From NCBI RefSeq assembly GCF_014203715.1, contig NZ_JACHJP010000002.1, positions 620,001 through 684,000 on the forward strand: DNA of 64,000 nucleotides, read 5' to 3'. Of the stretch, positions 52,701 to 60,391 are shown piece after piece. The translations under genes and the position numbers were made by a program. Source of the DNA: Streptosporangium saharense. GTDB lineage: Bacteria; Actinomycetota; Actinomycetes; Streptosporangiales; Streptosporangiaceae. Each line of letters begins with the position of its first letter. Position 1 is the first letter of the stretch. Below the pieces are notes generated by a model. The model was not told where the DNA came from and did not search any database. It worked only from the letters and a program-made list of their open reading frames with translations.

Positions 52701-54705
52701 GGTCGTTGCGCAGCGCCCACACGCCGGCCCGCCCCTGGAGACCGCGCACCGACCCCGCCGAGGAGTGCCAGTAGCCGCGCAACTGGTCGCCGCTGCCGTG
52801 GGCGTTCCAGTAGACCAGCAGCTCGCCGTCCACGTAGTGGAAGCCGGGGTCGCCGTAGACGTCGGTCGGCGGCCTGCGCAGGTCGTGGACGAGCACGGTG
52901 CCCTCGGTGCCGATGACCCTGGCCTGGGCGGGGCCGGAGACGATCAGGTGGGGCCAGGCGTCGGCGACCTCGATCTCGTCGAGGTCCTTCGGGCTGACGA
53001 GCGCGGCGATCGCCTCCTCCCACGCGGGCCAGCCGAGCTCGTCCACGAGGCCGCCGCGCAGGGTCCTGGCCAGCTCGGCGGCGAGGTCGGCCCCCGCGAC
53101 GGCGGCGACCTCCTCGGCGGCCAGGACGAGGCCCTCCGCGGGCAGCCAGGTGAGCCGTCTCAGGGCGTCGGGGAGCTGCGGCAGGCCCGCGGTGAACGAG
53201 CGTCCGGCGACGCCCCGCATCCACCGGGTCAGCATCGGCCTGCCGCCGGGGGAGGCCGCGAGCATGCGCACGGCCCGCCTGCCGTCCTCGTCGTCGCAGA
53301 ACCGGTCGGCGGCCTCGTCGAAGGCCGCGGTGAAGCGGGGGTCGGCGGCCAGGGCCAGCAGGTCACGCTGTCCCTCTCCTCGCGCCCACGGTTCGAGCAG
53401 CAGCCAGGCGTCGTCCGCGGGGTCGGTGACCGGCACCTTCTCGGTCAGCAGCAGGTCGAGAAGGTCGACGTCGAGCTTGATCGTCAGGGTCTCGTCCGTC
53501 TCGGCCAGCTCGGTGCGCAGCCGTTCCGCGGCCCGTTCGACCAGGGTGTGGAGGCCGGTCAGGCGGGGCTCCGCCTGCCAGCCCGGGCTCCAGAGCCGCT
53601 GGAAGCGTCCGAGCCAGCCCGCGACGCCGTCGCGGGGCCGCTCCTCGGCCGGAACCTCCCCGTCGCAGAGGCCCGCGTCGGCCCCCGACTCCTCCAGGAT
53701 CTCCAGCCAGAGGAAGGGCATCTGCCGTTCGTCGCTGCGGGGCATGAGGTTGAGCAGCGCCCCGCGCACGGACCCCTCACGCCTGCCGAGGGCGACCAGG
53801 GCCGCGCGGTGCGCCTTCCACCAGCCGAGCGGGGCCCCCGCGGTCGCGGGCATGTCGAGCAGTTCTGCGAGGTAGTCCTGCTCCTCGGCGTCGGCGTCCA
53901 TGCCCGCCGCTCTGGCCAGGCGGCGCAGGTCGCCCGCCATCTGCGTCGAGGGTGCCAGGCCGCCCGCCGTACGGCGCACGCACAGGGCGCGGAACCTGCG
54001 CAGCGCCTCCTGGGCGGGCACCCTGGCGGTCAGCTCCTTGGCGTATCCGGACAGCGCCTTGACCGGCAGCGCCCCGGCGAGCGCGAACTCAAGGAAGACC
54101 GCGTCGAGACGCTCCTCGTCGACCGGCAGGCCGTGCTCGGCCTCGGCCTTGCGTGCCTGGCCGAACATCTGCGCCGCGTAGGTGGTGTTGTCGGCGGCGA
54201 GGAAGGCCCGGCCCGCCTGCTCGAAGAACGTGGGCAGGAAGTGCGGCAGGGACCCGGCGAGCTGCGCGGCCAGACGCAGGTAGGCGTCGAGGGCGGCCTT
54301 CGGTTTCGTCCTGGTCTGCCTGGCGGTGCGTTCGAGCTCGGGCACGACGGCGAGCGCGTGGTGGCCGTCGCGGGGGTGGTGCACCAGCACCCATTCGGGG
54401 AAGCCGAGCGAGCGCCGCAGGCCGACCCCGACCACGGCCGGTTCGCCCGCGGCCTCAAGCCCGAGAAAACCCGCGGCGGCGTCCTCCGCGGCCCCCAGGT
54501 CCTCGGTGACCAGGCGGACGACCACGCGGTCGTCGAGCCCGGGGTGCCGGTAGGCGCGCGCGGTGAGCGCGACGGCCCGCTCTCCCCCGCCCTCGGTCCC
54601 CGGAGGCAGGACGGCCCCGGCACCGAGTAGTTCGCACAGTTCGCGCGCCCCGTCCTCCTTCGCCGCCCCCGTCGCGGCTCCCGCAGTCGGCATGTCCCCG
54701 TTCAC
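49735..54705 (-). CDS. Giant protein of unknown function in MoxR/DUF4132 locus
   Basis: A 1656-residue, mostly soluble protein I cannot assign. It is rich in Ala, Leu, Arg and Asp, with alternating helical segments and beta-rich parts such as DAWPHLIVSGPAQARVIG, HYVDGELLVYWNAHGSG and GVIHQGDTVVPARGHLIG, hinting at propeller-like or repeat folds. A CAECERQGQ segment near 1080 holds two cysteines. No NTPase or nuclease motif is evident. GTG overlaps the upstream DUF4132 stop (GTGA), so the two form one unit. Proteins of this size beside DUF4132 and MoxR-vWA genes are usual for this type of locus. Confidence 0.7.
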   Translation of the reverse strand: MNGDMPTAGAATGAAKEDGARELCELLGAGAVLPPGTEGGGERAVALTARAYRHPGLDDRVVVRLVTEDLGAAEDAAAGFLGLEAAGEPAVVGVGLRRSLGFPEWVLVHHPRDGHHALAVVPELERTARQTRTKPKAALDAYLRLAAQLAGSLPHFLPTFFEQAGRAFLAADNTTYAAQMFGQARKAEAEHGLPVDEERLDAVFLEFALAGALPVKALSGYAKELTARVPAQEALRRFRALCVRRTAGGLAPSTQMAGDLRRLARAAGMDADAEEQDYLAELLDMPATAGAPLGWWKAHRAALVALGRREGSVRGALLNLMPRSDERQMPFLWLEILEESGADAGLCDGEVPAEERPRDGVAGWLGRFQRLWSPGWQAEPRLTGLHTLVERAAERLRTELAETDETLTIKLDVDLLDLLLTEKVPVTDPADDAWLLLEPWARGEGQRDLLALAADPRFTAAFDEAADRFCDDEDGRRAVRMLAASPGGRPMLTRWMRGVAGRSFTAGLPQLPDALRRLTWLPAEGLVLAAEEVAAVAGADLAAELARTLRGGLVDELGWPAWEEAIAALVSPKDLDEIEVADAWPHLIVSGPAQARVIGTEGTVLVHDLRRPPTDVYGDPGFHYVDGELLVYWNAHGSGDQLRGYWHSSAGSVRGLQGRAGVWALRNDLVTLPLPGGGRTTGTGVIHQGDTVVPARGHLIGDGTSYWVPEQQGEGWREYDPVSGAYGRPGLPGFLADAVRSAPQGSVFESGWLLPIASPEATPAAVPVGGLLGWRVVRLPGGGLRGEDLAGRVVTLPGSRETLSGAVTFPGDDRPRALVESYPKIKIVDPEGVVVADVTTGRSPGMFAAGTAMLPPPRYWRCLRPRDPEGSLALRRIDDETAVALLKAAVCAECERQGQPAQAVQEELHAQIRTLLPQVRDEALVAGIAGVARFAATQQITLDTVATRLNRDLAGGDEDQRPYGPSDQVLVRALNGLGVPGPWWYGNACHDAFRQLRTVGTALRAASADAVPQERPTTAEQGVRLHFDGPQLPDTSLRWEPLLDHCAAVAYRAVSDAFEPGHTEAMHDLLREIGALGLGSATDPATWRRLSLHLDDTWLVEPGGNRREGTWCGVLPLQDGAFIAFQDNSLDSGGCAFTALFHDPSGRFEVPSPYTTRSSAPVGEDREDGWIGGLLALRAEHGPVPWRPEAAEEFARLTGVTLTTARLVVAGLPYVDSHDRGFLPTAVRNALGMKAADAVVARDELRELDATVRRQVVAALLPADPATLWTDGPDVAAAARVWNTRVGRRAAVPEWIVSEASRAVRSPWEPSRALPALLDPASAPELSGDLRWRVHRDRVSPIEEGTVGFTESTLVSVVAVMAWLAHRLPAGDPVRAVLPTALTAVRDRLANPDLMLSLGRYVNLPGFRKVAGTPSEVADGWERYGAVIMATHDNQPAPGIRMALLDASGEDPYLPALRALAGEAGAPFPVELALRAARDPRFEALLADPGDPAAGERAADGTWWPQDPGRSVPELVSEVTAEHGIGADAATLYLILLAMPDPADRNVARWTGWKPARLKTARAELAATDLVVEASRVRAGRSLFLPGAWTDLRTPRLPFEQWKAPLYDLISGESAQLGVVVPIEPAATLYARAWRRVRDGDVPRFDELRIRRGRRR

Positions 54706-55655
54706 GCGTCCCTTCCTTCCTCGACCGTCCGCCCCGCGTAGAGGGCGGCGGCCATCCGCATCCCCTCCGACCAGGCGACCGGGCCTATCTCCCGCTCGGA
54801 GAGCCGTCTGCCCTCCCTGCCCTGCCAGGTCAGCCCGCCCGTCTCGGTCTCCCCGTCCCAGTAGGGCTCGCCGATCCACACCGACGCCTCGGTGACGCCG
54901 CCGCCGTCGCGCACGGCGCAGGTGACGTAACCCCCGGAGACCCGGTAGCCGAGCGTGGTCGCCCTGGCCGCGAGGCCGAACCGGGAGGCGAAGCCGCCAC
55001 CGGAGAACTCCGTCACCTCGGCGACCCTGTCGGCCGGTTCGGCGGGCCTGGCCCAGGTCGCCCGGTGGATCTGCTCGACGCGCTGGACGATCCCCAGCTC
55101 GGCGGCGAACTCTCTCAGCTCGTCGAGGTCGGGCAGCAGGACGGGGTGCGGCAGGGTGACCGTGCGTGGCGAGAGCCGTACGGTCTCGCCGTCGAGGTTG
55201 ACCACCCGCAGCTCGCCGGAGGCGGTGACGTCGCGCAGGAAGCCCGCCTCCTCCGGGTCGTCGCCGACGACAACGAGGTCGCGCAGCACCGACTGCCACG
55301 CCTCGTCGGGCCAGACGGCGGCGACCAGGCCGGTGGGGACGGGCAGGGACGAGACCATCCAGGTGTCGGCCTGTGCCAGGCAGGCGGCGGCGTGCCGGTC
55401 GAGCCACTCGGCGAGGCGGCGCAGCCGTTCCGCCTCGGGGTGCTCGCGCACCTGTTTCGGCAGCGACTTCAACTGCCGTCCGGCAGCCCGGCCCGAGGTG
55501 GATCTCGCCACCACCCGGCCTTCCAAGAGGGCGACCTCGTATCCGTCACCCGCCGACAGCCAGCCCAACGCTCCCCACCTCTCGGACACAACACGGATCC
55601 GCCCCCAGGGATCGGTACCTGTGACGGTGATGCGCGGAACGCTAACGCCCCGCAC
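54702..55655 (-). CDS. DUF4132-type protein, start uncertain
   Basis: The C-terminal half carries a DUF4132-like pattern: VRLSPRTVTLPHPVLLP, ELGIVQRVEQIHRATW, then FASRFGLAARATTLGYRVSG and WIGEPYWDG. It is shorter than typical DUF4132 proteins, which often have extra N-terminal domains. The 5' end is unclear: a GTG at 55655 (317 residues) is taken here, but ribosome signals are weak. A TAGCGT hexamer seven bases before an ATC codon mimics the leaderless pattern of other genes here, and the frame stays open to an ATG at 55733. It is coupled to the giant downstream gene by GTGA. Confidence 0.6.
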   Translation of the reverse strand: MRGVSVPRITVTGTDPWGRIRVVSERWGALGWLSAGDGYEVALLEGRVVARSTSGRAAGRQLKSLPKQVREHPEAERLRRLAEWLDRHAAACLAQADTWMVSSLPVPTGLVAAVWPDEAWQSVLRDLVVVGDDPEEAGFLRDVTASGELRVVNLDGETVRLSPRTVTLPHPVLLPDLDELREFAAELGIVQRVEQIHRATWARPAEPADRVAEVTEFSGGGFASRFGLAARATTLGYRVSGGYVTCAVRDGGGVTEASVWIGEPYWDGETETGGLTWQGREGRRLSEREIGPVAWSEGMRMAAALYAGRTVEEGRDA

Positions 55656-56348
55656 CGACAATCCCGTACTCGGCGGCCGTCCCGGTGCCAGGTGGGACGC
55701 GCCGGGGCCTGACGGCCCGCGCGGGATCGGCATCCGTCCCCTGTCAGGGGTGCCGGATGTCCCGTCTCATGTCGCGAAGTCCGGGGCGCCGGGACGGCGG
55801 CTCAGGAGGTCACCGCCGCGCGGAAGGCGACGTCCTGAAGAACCGCCCGTTTCCTCCGTCGCCGTCCCCCGGAGACATCGTCCTGGTCACCGGACTCCCC
55901 CATGCGCCCCGTCTCCCTGTTTCCGTCCGCTACAAACCGGCCCAACACCCAAAATAACCATTTATCGTGACTTAGTAAATAAAAAGATATTTCTGTCATA
56001 CATAGTTTGTTTCGCACGCTTACCCGAAGTGACGCATACCCCTACCCACGGGTACCGTCACGGCCGGTATCCATCCGACCCCGGATGACCATGGCCGGAA
56101 CCCACCGGCGAAACGCATTCATGGACGGCCTCCACCAGCCGAAAGCGCGTCCAATTACCTTTGACCGGAAATCGCCGGCTCTCGATGAACATCGTGCCGA
56201 CTTTCCGGTATGGCGGACGGTGAGGATCCTGTCAAAACCCGTGACCGACACCGATGGTGACAACGGGGAAACTCCACATGCCGCGCGAAGGGCGGGACAA
56301 CCGGCGCCGACGGACACCGACGGCGCCGGGCACGTCCGGTCCAGGAGC
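55656..56348. other. Intergenic region with AT-rich island
   Basis: No gene is supported. The striking feature is an AT-rich stretch at about 55945-56010 (poly-A and TA-rich) in otherwise GC-rich DNA. It probably contains the leftward promoter of the DUF4132/giant-protein operon, though 300 bases from the assumed start. Small open frames crossing it have atypical codon use. Confidence 0.4.
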
Positions 56349-56744
56349 TCAGGCGGGCTGCCGTACCTGCTCGGCGAGTTTGGCCAGGCTCTCCTCAAGG
56401 GCGCGGTCCACGTGCGCCTCGGAGGGCGGCCCCTCCTCGAAGAACGACAGGTGCACCGTCACCTCGCTCTCGTCCGGGGAGATGCCCGCCACCTGGAGCC
56501 AGCCCGCGTAGCTGGCGTCGTCGCGGGTGCCCCACTCCATCCTGAGCTGGTCACGCTCCGCCTGGAACAGGGCTCGGGCGTCCCGCCCCGTCTCGTCCTC
56601 GTGGACCGTGACGGCGGGCAGGTCGTCGGGCCGTACGTGCAGGTCAGTGGGGAGCCAGCGGTCGATCCTGTCCAGGTCGCTCGCCCGGTCGAAGACCAGT
56701 TCCGCCGAGGCGGGGATCCTGCGGGAGCGCTCGTACTCACTCAT
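56349..56744 (-). CDS. SRPBCC-family protein
   Basis: A 131-residue START/polyketide-cyclase-like fold: YERSRRIPASAELVFDRASDL, then DRWLPTDLHV, and the C-terminal helix HVDRALEESLAKLAEQV. These proteins bind hydrophobic ligands; the ligand is unknown. The ATG has GGAAGG seven bases upstream. It is divergent from the siderophore-interacting gene. Confidence 0.8.
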   Translation of the reverse strand: MSEYERSRRIPASAELVFDRASDLDRIDRWLPTDLHVRPDDLPAVTVHEDETGRDARALFQAERDQLRMEWGTRDDASYAGWLQVAGISPDESEVTVHLSFFEEGPPSEAHVDRALEESLAKLAEQVRQPA

Positions 56745-56835
56745 CGTGTTCGCCTTCCTCTCGGCCTCTCGGTTGACACCCCATCCGTGTCCTGAATGCC
56801 GGGTTCTAACCACCCGGCCATCCCTCAAAAGGAAG

Positions 56836-56854
56836 GTAGGTTAGCCTTACCTAA
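56836..56854. promoter_or_regulatory. IdeR/DmdR iron box
   Basis: The 19-mer GTAGGTTAGCCTTACCTAA matches 16 of 19 positions of the actinobacterial consensus TTAGGTTAGGCTAACCTAA. It lies 32 bases before the siderophore-interacting gene, so iron-replete repression by an IdeR/DmdR protein is expected. Confidence 0.85.
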
Positions 56855-56886
56855 TTACGAGACGCGCAGAGGGGAAGGCCCAGCCG

Positions 56887-57789
56887 ATGATCGACCCGTT
56901 CCGCTTCTTCCACGTTCGGGTGAACGGGCTGAGGCGGCTCAGCCCCTCCTTCCTGCGGGTCACCTTCACCGGCGACGACCTCGACCTGTTCGCGGACAAC
57001 GGGTTCGACCAGCGCATCAAGCTCGTCCTCGGGCACGACGAGCACGGCTTCGCCCACCTGCCGACCGGCTCCGACTGGTACGCCCGCTGGCGCGCCCTGC
57101 CCGCCGACCTGCGCAACCCCTTCCGCACCTACACCGTCAGGGCCGTACGGCACGGCTCGCGCGAGGTGGACGTGGACGTCGTCATGCACGAGGAGCACCC
57201 CGGGGGCGGCACCCTCGGCCCCGCAGCCCGCTGGTCCCGTGCCGTACGGCCCGGCGACGAGGCCGTGCTGCTGGGACCGGACGCCCGGCACGAGGGCGAG
57301 CCGACGGGGATCGAGTTCCATCTGCCGGAGGGGGACGGCCCCGTGCTGCTCGCGGGCGACGAGACGGCAGTCCCCGCCATCGCCTCGATCCTCGAACGCG
57401 TGCCCCGCGACCGTCGCGGCGAGGCCCTCCTTGAAGTGCCAAGCACGGCGGACATCCTGGATCTTGACGCCCCGGATGGCCTTGCCGTCACGTGGCTGCC
57501 GCGCGAGGGCGCCGAGCACGGCGGTCTGCTGGTGCCCGCCGTACGAGACGCCGCCGAGCGGTTGCTGCCCGCACTGGCCGTCCCGCAGAGCCTTCCCGAG
57601 GTGGACGTGGACGCCGAGATCCTGTGGGAGGTCCCGGGGCGGGAGGGCCACCGGGCGTACGCGTGGCTGGCCGGGGAGGCGGCCGTGATCAGGACGCTCC
57701 GCCGCCACCTGGTCGGTGAGCGCGGGCTCGACCGTCGCGCGGTCGCCTTCATGGGCTACTGGCGGATGGGCCGCGCCGAGTCCGACTGA
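56887..57789 (+). CDS. Siderophore-interacting protein (FAD ferric-siderophore reductase)
   Basis: A 300-residue SIP/ViuB-family flavoprotein releasing iron from ferric siderophores in the cytoplasm. The FAD-binding barrel has RLSPSFLRVTFTGDDL and RTYTVR; VLLAGDETAVPAIASIL is the characteristic NAD(P)H-binding loop; WLAGEAAVIRTLRRHLV and GYWRMG close the protein. The ATG is preceded by GGGGAAGG. An iron box just upstream indicates iron-dependent control. No siderophore synthesis or uptake genes lie beside it. Confidence 0.92.
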   Translation: MIDPFRFFHVRVNGLRRLSPSFLRVTFTGDDLDLFADNGFDQRIKLVLGHDEHGFAHLPTGSDWYARWRALPADLRNPFRTYTVRAVRHGSREVDVDVVMHEEHPGGGTLGPAARWSRAVRPGDEAVLLGPDARHEGEPTGIEFHLPEGDGPVLLAGDETAVPAIASILERVPRDRRGEALLEVPSTADILDLDAPDGLAVTWLPREGAEHGGLLVPAVRDAAERLLPALAVPQSLPEVDVDAEILWEVPGREGHRAYAWLAGEAAVIRTLRRHLVGERGLDRRAVAFMGYWRMGRAESD

Positions 57790-57802
57790 GCCGGAGAACC
57801 GG

Positions 57803-58102
57803 TCAGACCCGGCCGGCCAGGCGGCACGCGAGACAGCCGCCGTGGCCGGTCATGGGGTCCTTGATCCGCCAGTCCCACTGCTCGGCGGGCCGGGGACCGC
57901 TCGGCTTGCCCCAGCCCGCCAGGTGCAGCGCCCAGGTGACCAGGCCACCGACGAGGACCACGGCGGCTCCGAGCCAGAGACCGGGCCGCCATCCGGCGCA
58001 CATCGCCACGCCGATCACGGCGGACCCGGTCAGGCCGATGACGCATCCGGTCCACCCCGCCACGGTGTGTCCCAGATCGACGTCGTCGTGCACACCGCTC
58101 AT
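57803..58102 (-). CDS. Small two-helix membrane protein (HGxxPAAW-like) with CxxC tail
   Basis: A 99-residue protein with two hydrophobic helices (about 16-35 and 42-62) preceded by HTVAGWTG, similar in layout to the actinobacterial HGxxPAAW family. The tail contains HGGCLACRLAGR, a CxxC that could bind metal or be redox active. GAGGAGAGG lies before the ATG. It is divergent from a MarR gene across 70 bases. Confidence 0.65.
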   Translation of the reverse strand: MSGVHDDVDLGHTVAGWTGCVIGLTGSAVIGVAMCAGWRPGLWLGAAVVLVGGLVTWALHLAGWGKPSGPRPAEQWDWRIKDPMTGHGGCLACRLAGRV

Positions 58103-58172
58103 TGCCTCTCCTCGGCGAACGTAGAATACTTATCTCACGTAGTAATTATCTTAGATGCTAAGGAGATTGCCT
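58103..58172. promoter_or_regulatory. Divergent promoter/operator region of small membrane protein and marR
   Basis: A 70-base AT-rich gap contains nested palindromes: TTAG-atg-CTAA (58151-58161) and ATCTTAGAT (58149-58157), beside TAATTATCT. It probably carries both promoters and the MarR operator. Confidence 0.5.
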
Positions 58173-58655
58173 GTGGAGGGCAAGCCGCGTCCCGAGGCGT
58201 CGGCGGAGCGGGCCCTGGCGGAGATGGACGGTCTCATCGCGCTCAGCCTCGTCGGGCAGCAGCACATCGCCCAGCGTCTCGGGCTGAACACCACGGACCT
58301 GACCTGCCTGGGCCACATCCTGGGGGCCGCCAGGAACCCGATCAGCGCGGGTGAGCTGGCCGAGCGGGCCGACCTCACCACCGGCGCCGTCACCGGTGTG
58401 CTGAACCGCCTCGAACAGGCTGGATACGCCCGCAGGCAGGCCGACCCCGCCGACCGGCGCCGGGTGCTGGTCGTCGCCGACACCTCGGCCGCCGCCCGCG
58501 TCGCCGCCGTCTACGAGCCCTTCTACCGAAGGCTCGGAGCCCTGTTCGCCGACTACACCTCCGACGAGATCGGCGTGCTCGCCGACTGGTTCACCCGGGC
58601 GACGGCCCTGATGCGCACCTCTCTTGAGGAGATCAGGCGGGAGACACCCTCGTGA
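58173..58655 (+). CDS. MarR-family transcriptional regulator
   Basis: A 160-residue MarR protein with the winged helix: LNTTDLTCLGHILGA, ISAGELAERADLTTGAVTGVLNRLEQ, and the wing RRQADPADRRRVLVVA. The GTG is preferred to an ATG six codons upstream because AAGGAG ends seven bases before it. It probably represses itself and the divergent small membrane protein. Confidence 0.85.
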   Translation: MEGKPRPEASAERALAEMDGLIALSLVGQQHIAQRLGLNTTDLTCLGHILGAARNPISAGELAERADLTTGAVTGVLNRLEQAGYARRQADPADRRRVLVVADTSAAARVAAVYEPFYRRLGALFADYTSDEIGVLADWFTRATALMRTSLEEIRRETPS

Positions 58656-58696
58656 CACGGGGACCAACGCCCCTACCAAGTACGGTCACAAGCGAC

Positions 58697-58702
58697 TAGC
58701 TT
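58697..58702 (+). promoter_or_regulatory. -10 element for leaderless devR-like gene
   Basis: TAGCTT lies six bases before the ATG; CGGAG is too close to the start codon to act as a ribosome site. No good -35 is seen. Confidence 0.4.
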
Positions 58703-58708
58703 CGGAGC

Positions 58709-59350
58709 ATGATTCGCGTGTTTCTCGTGGACGACCACGAGGTGGTACGGCGAGGCGTCGCGGCCCTGCTGGAGTCCGAGGACGACATCGAGGTCATCGG
58801 CGAGGCGGGAACCGCGGAGTCGGCCATCGCCCGCATCCCGGCGCTGCGGCCCGACGTCGCGGTGCTGGACGTGCGGCTGCCCGACGGCAGCGGCATCGAC
58901 GTGTGCCGGGAGGTCCGCTCGACGACGCCGGGGCTGGCCTGCCTGATGCTGACCTCCTTCGCCGACGACGACGCCCTGTTCACCGCGGTGATGGCGGGGG
59001 CGTCCGGATACGTCCTGAAGCAGATCCACGGCTCCGACCTGATCGGCGCGGTGCGGACGGTGGCCTCCGGCCAGTCGCTGCTCGACCCGCAGACCACCGC
59101 GAGCATGCTGGCGCGGCTGCGCGACCAGGCGACCCGCAAGGACCCGGTCGAGGCGCTCTCCGAGCAGGAGCGCCACATCCTGGAGCTGATCGGCGAGGGC
59201 CTGACGAACCGGCAGATCGGCGAGCGCATGTTCCTGGCCGAGAAGACGGTGAAGAACTACGTGTCGAACCTGCTGTCCAAGCTCAACATGCAGCGCCGTA
59301 CGCAGGTGGCGGCGCTGGCCGCGCGGATGAAGACCGACCGCGACCGCTGA
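58709..59350 (+). CDS. devR: DevR/DosR-like NarL-family response regulator
   Basis: A 213-residue regulator. The receiver domain has the acidic pair Asp8-Asp9, the phospho-acceptor Asp54 (AVLDVRLPDG) and a conserved Lys in GYVLKQI. The LuxR-type helix-turn-helix (about 148-205) contains LTNRQIGERMFLAEKTVKNYVS, and its recognition segment AEKTVKNYVS equals that of mycobacterial DosR as I recall it. DosR activates hypoxia and NO responses. DosR-like boxes before cydA and the stress-protein gene close by support the same role. No histidine kinase lies in the window. Confidence 0.85.
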   Translation: MIRVFLVDDHEVVRRGVAALLESEDDIEVIGEAGTAESAIARIPALRPDVAVLDVRLPDGSGIDVCREVRSTTPGLACLMLTSFADDDALFTAVMAGASGYVLKQIHGSDLIGAVRTVASGQSLLDPQTTASMLARLRDQATRKDPVEALSEQERHILELIGEGLTNRQIGERMFLAEKTVKNYVSNLLSKLNMQRRTQVAALAARMKTDRDR

Positions 59351-59359
59351 GCCCGGCGG

Positions 59360-59390
59360 AAGGGGCGCGGCCAGTCCGGCCGCGCCCCTT
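59360..59390. terminator. Bidirectional terminator between devR and cydB
   Basis: A 13-bp perfect stem AAGGGGCGCGGCC / GGCCGCGCCCCTT with loop AGTCC, flanked by short A and T runs, fills the gap between convergent stops. Confidence 0.8.
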
Positions 59391-59392
59391 CT

Positions 59393-60376
59393 TCACGCCT
59401 CCACGCGGGCGCCGGTGACGCGGCGGCGGAAGACCCAGTAGGTCCAGCCCTGGTAGAGCAGCACGACCGGGGTGAAGATCGCCGCCACCCAGGTCATCAC
59501 CGTGAGCGTGTACGGCGTCGAGGACGCGTTGTACACGTTCAGGCTGTTGGCCGGGTCGAGCGCGGGCATCACGTTGGGCCACAGGCTGCCGAACAGCGTG
59601 ACGACGGCCGCGATGATCGCCACCGCGCTTGCCGTGAACGCCCAGCCGTCCCTGCCGCGCAGCGTCGCCAGGAGCGAGACCGCGATCCCCGCGGCGGCCA
59701 CCGCGACTGCGGCCCAGGTCGCGGCCCTGCCCACGGTGAGCTGGGTGATCAGCAGGAACACGCCGCCCACGACGAGCGCCCCGACGGCCAGCCTCCTGGC
59801 CAGGGCCGAGGCGCGGGTCCGCAGGTCGCCGTCGGTGCGCAGGACCAGGAACACGGCGCCGTGCAGGGTGAACAGGGCAAGTGTCGCCAGGCCGCCCAGC
59901 AGGGCGTACGGGTTGAGCAGGGTGAACAGCGTGCCGGTGTACTCGTGGTCGGCGTCCAGCGGGACGCCCCTGACGATGTTGGCGAACGCCACGCCCCACA
60001 GGAAGGCGGGCAGCAGGGACCCGAAGAACATGGCCCGGTCCCAGGCGCGGGGGTTGTCGCTCTTGCCGCGGTACTCGATGGCCACGCCACGCAGGATCAG
60101 CGCGACCAGGATGAGGAAGAGGGGCAGGTAGAAGCCGGAGAACAGGGTGGCGTACCACTCGGGGAAGGCGGCGAAGGTCGCGCCTCCCGCGACGATCAGC
60201 CAGACCTCGTTGCCGTCCCAGACCGGCCCGATCGTGGCCAGGATGCGCCTGCGGTCCTCGTCGCTCCTGCCGAGGACCGGCAGCAGGACGCCGACGCCGA
60301 AGTCGAACCCCTCAAGGACGAAGTAGCCGATCCACAGCAGGGCGATGAGCAGGAACCAGACGGTCGTGAGTTCCAT
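59393..60376 (-). CDS. cydB: Cytochrome bd oxidase subunit II
   Basis: A 327-residue, about eight- to nine-helix membrane protein. The start WFLLIALLWIGYFVLEGFDFGVG and IGPVWDGNEVWLI are CydB signatures. With CydA it forms the quinol oxidase that keeps respiration running at low oxygen. It follows cydA by 15 bases and is transcribed with it. No cydCD genes are nearby. Confidence 0.95.
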   Translation of the reverse strand: MELTTVWFLLIALLWIGYFVLEGFDFGVGVLLPVLGRSDEDRRRILATIGPVWDGNEVWLIVAGGATFAAFPEWYATLFSGFYLPLFLILVALILRGVAIEYRGKSDNPRAWDRAMFFGSLLPAFLWGVAFANIVRGVPLDADHEYTGTLFTLLNPYALLGGLATLALFTLHGAVFLVLRTDGDLRTRASALARRLAVGALVVGGVFLLITQLTVGRAATWAAVAVAAAGIAVSLLATLRGRDGWAFTASAVAIIAAVVTLFGSLWPNVMPALDPANSLNVYNASSTPYTLTVMTWVAAIFTPVVLLYQGWTYWVFRRRVTGARVEA

Positions 60377-60391
60377 GAACGATCCTCGGGG

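Noticed and set aside
51052-54630. Very long open frame on the plus strand opposite the giant unknown gene
   Set aside because: It is a high-GC antisense shadow: composition is Arg/Gly/Pro/Val-rich without domain features, and the minus frame has normal codon use and an NTGA junction.
55802-56017. 71-codon open frame crossing the AT-rich island
   Set aside because: Codon use is atypical, there is no ribosome site, and the sequence is better explained as promoter DNA.
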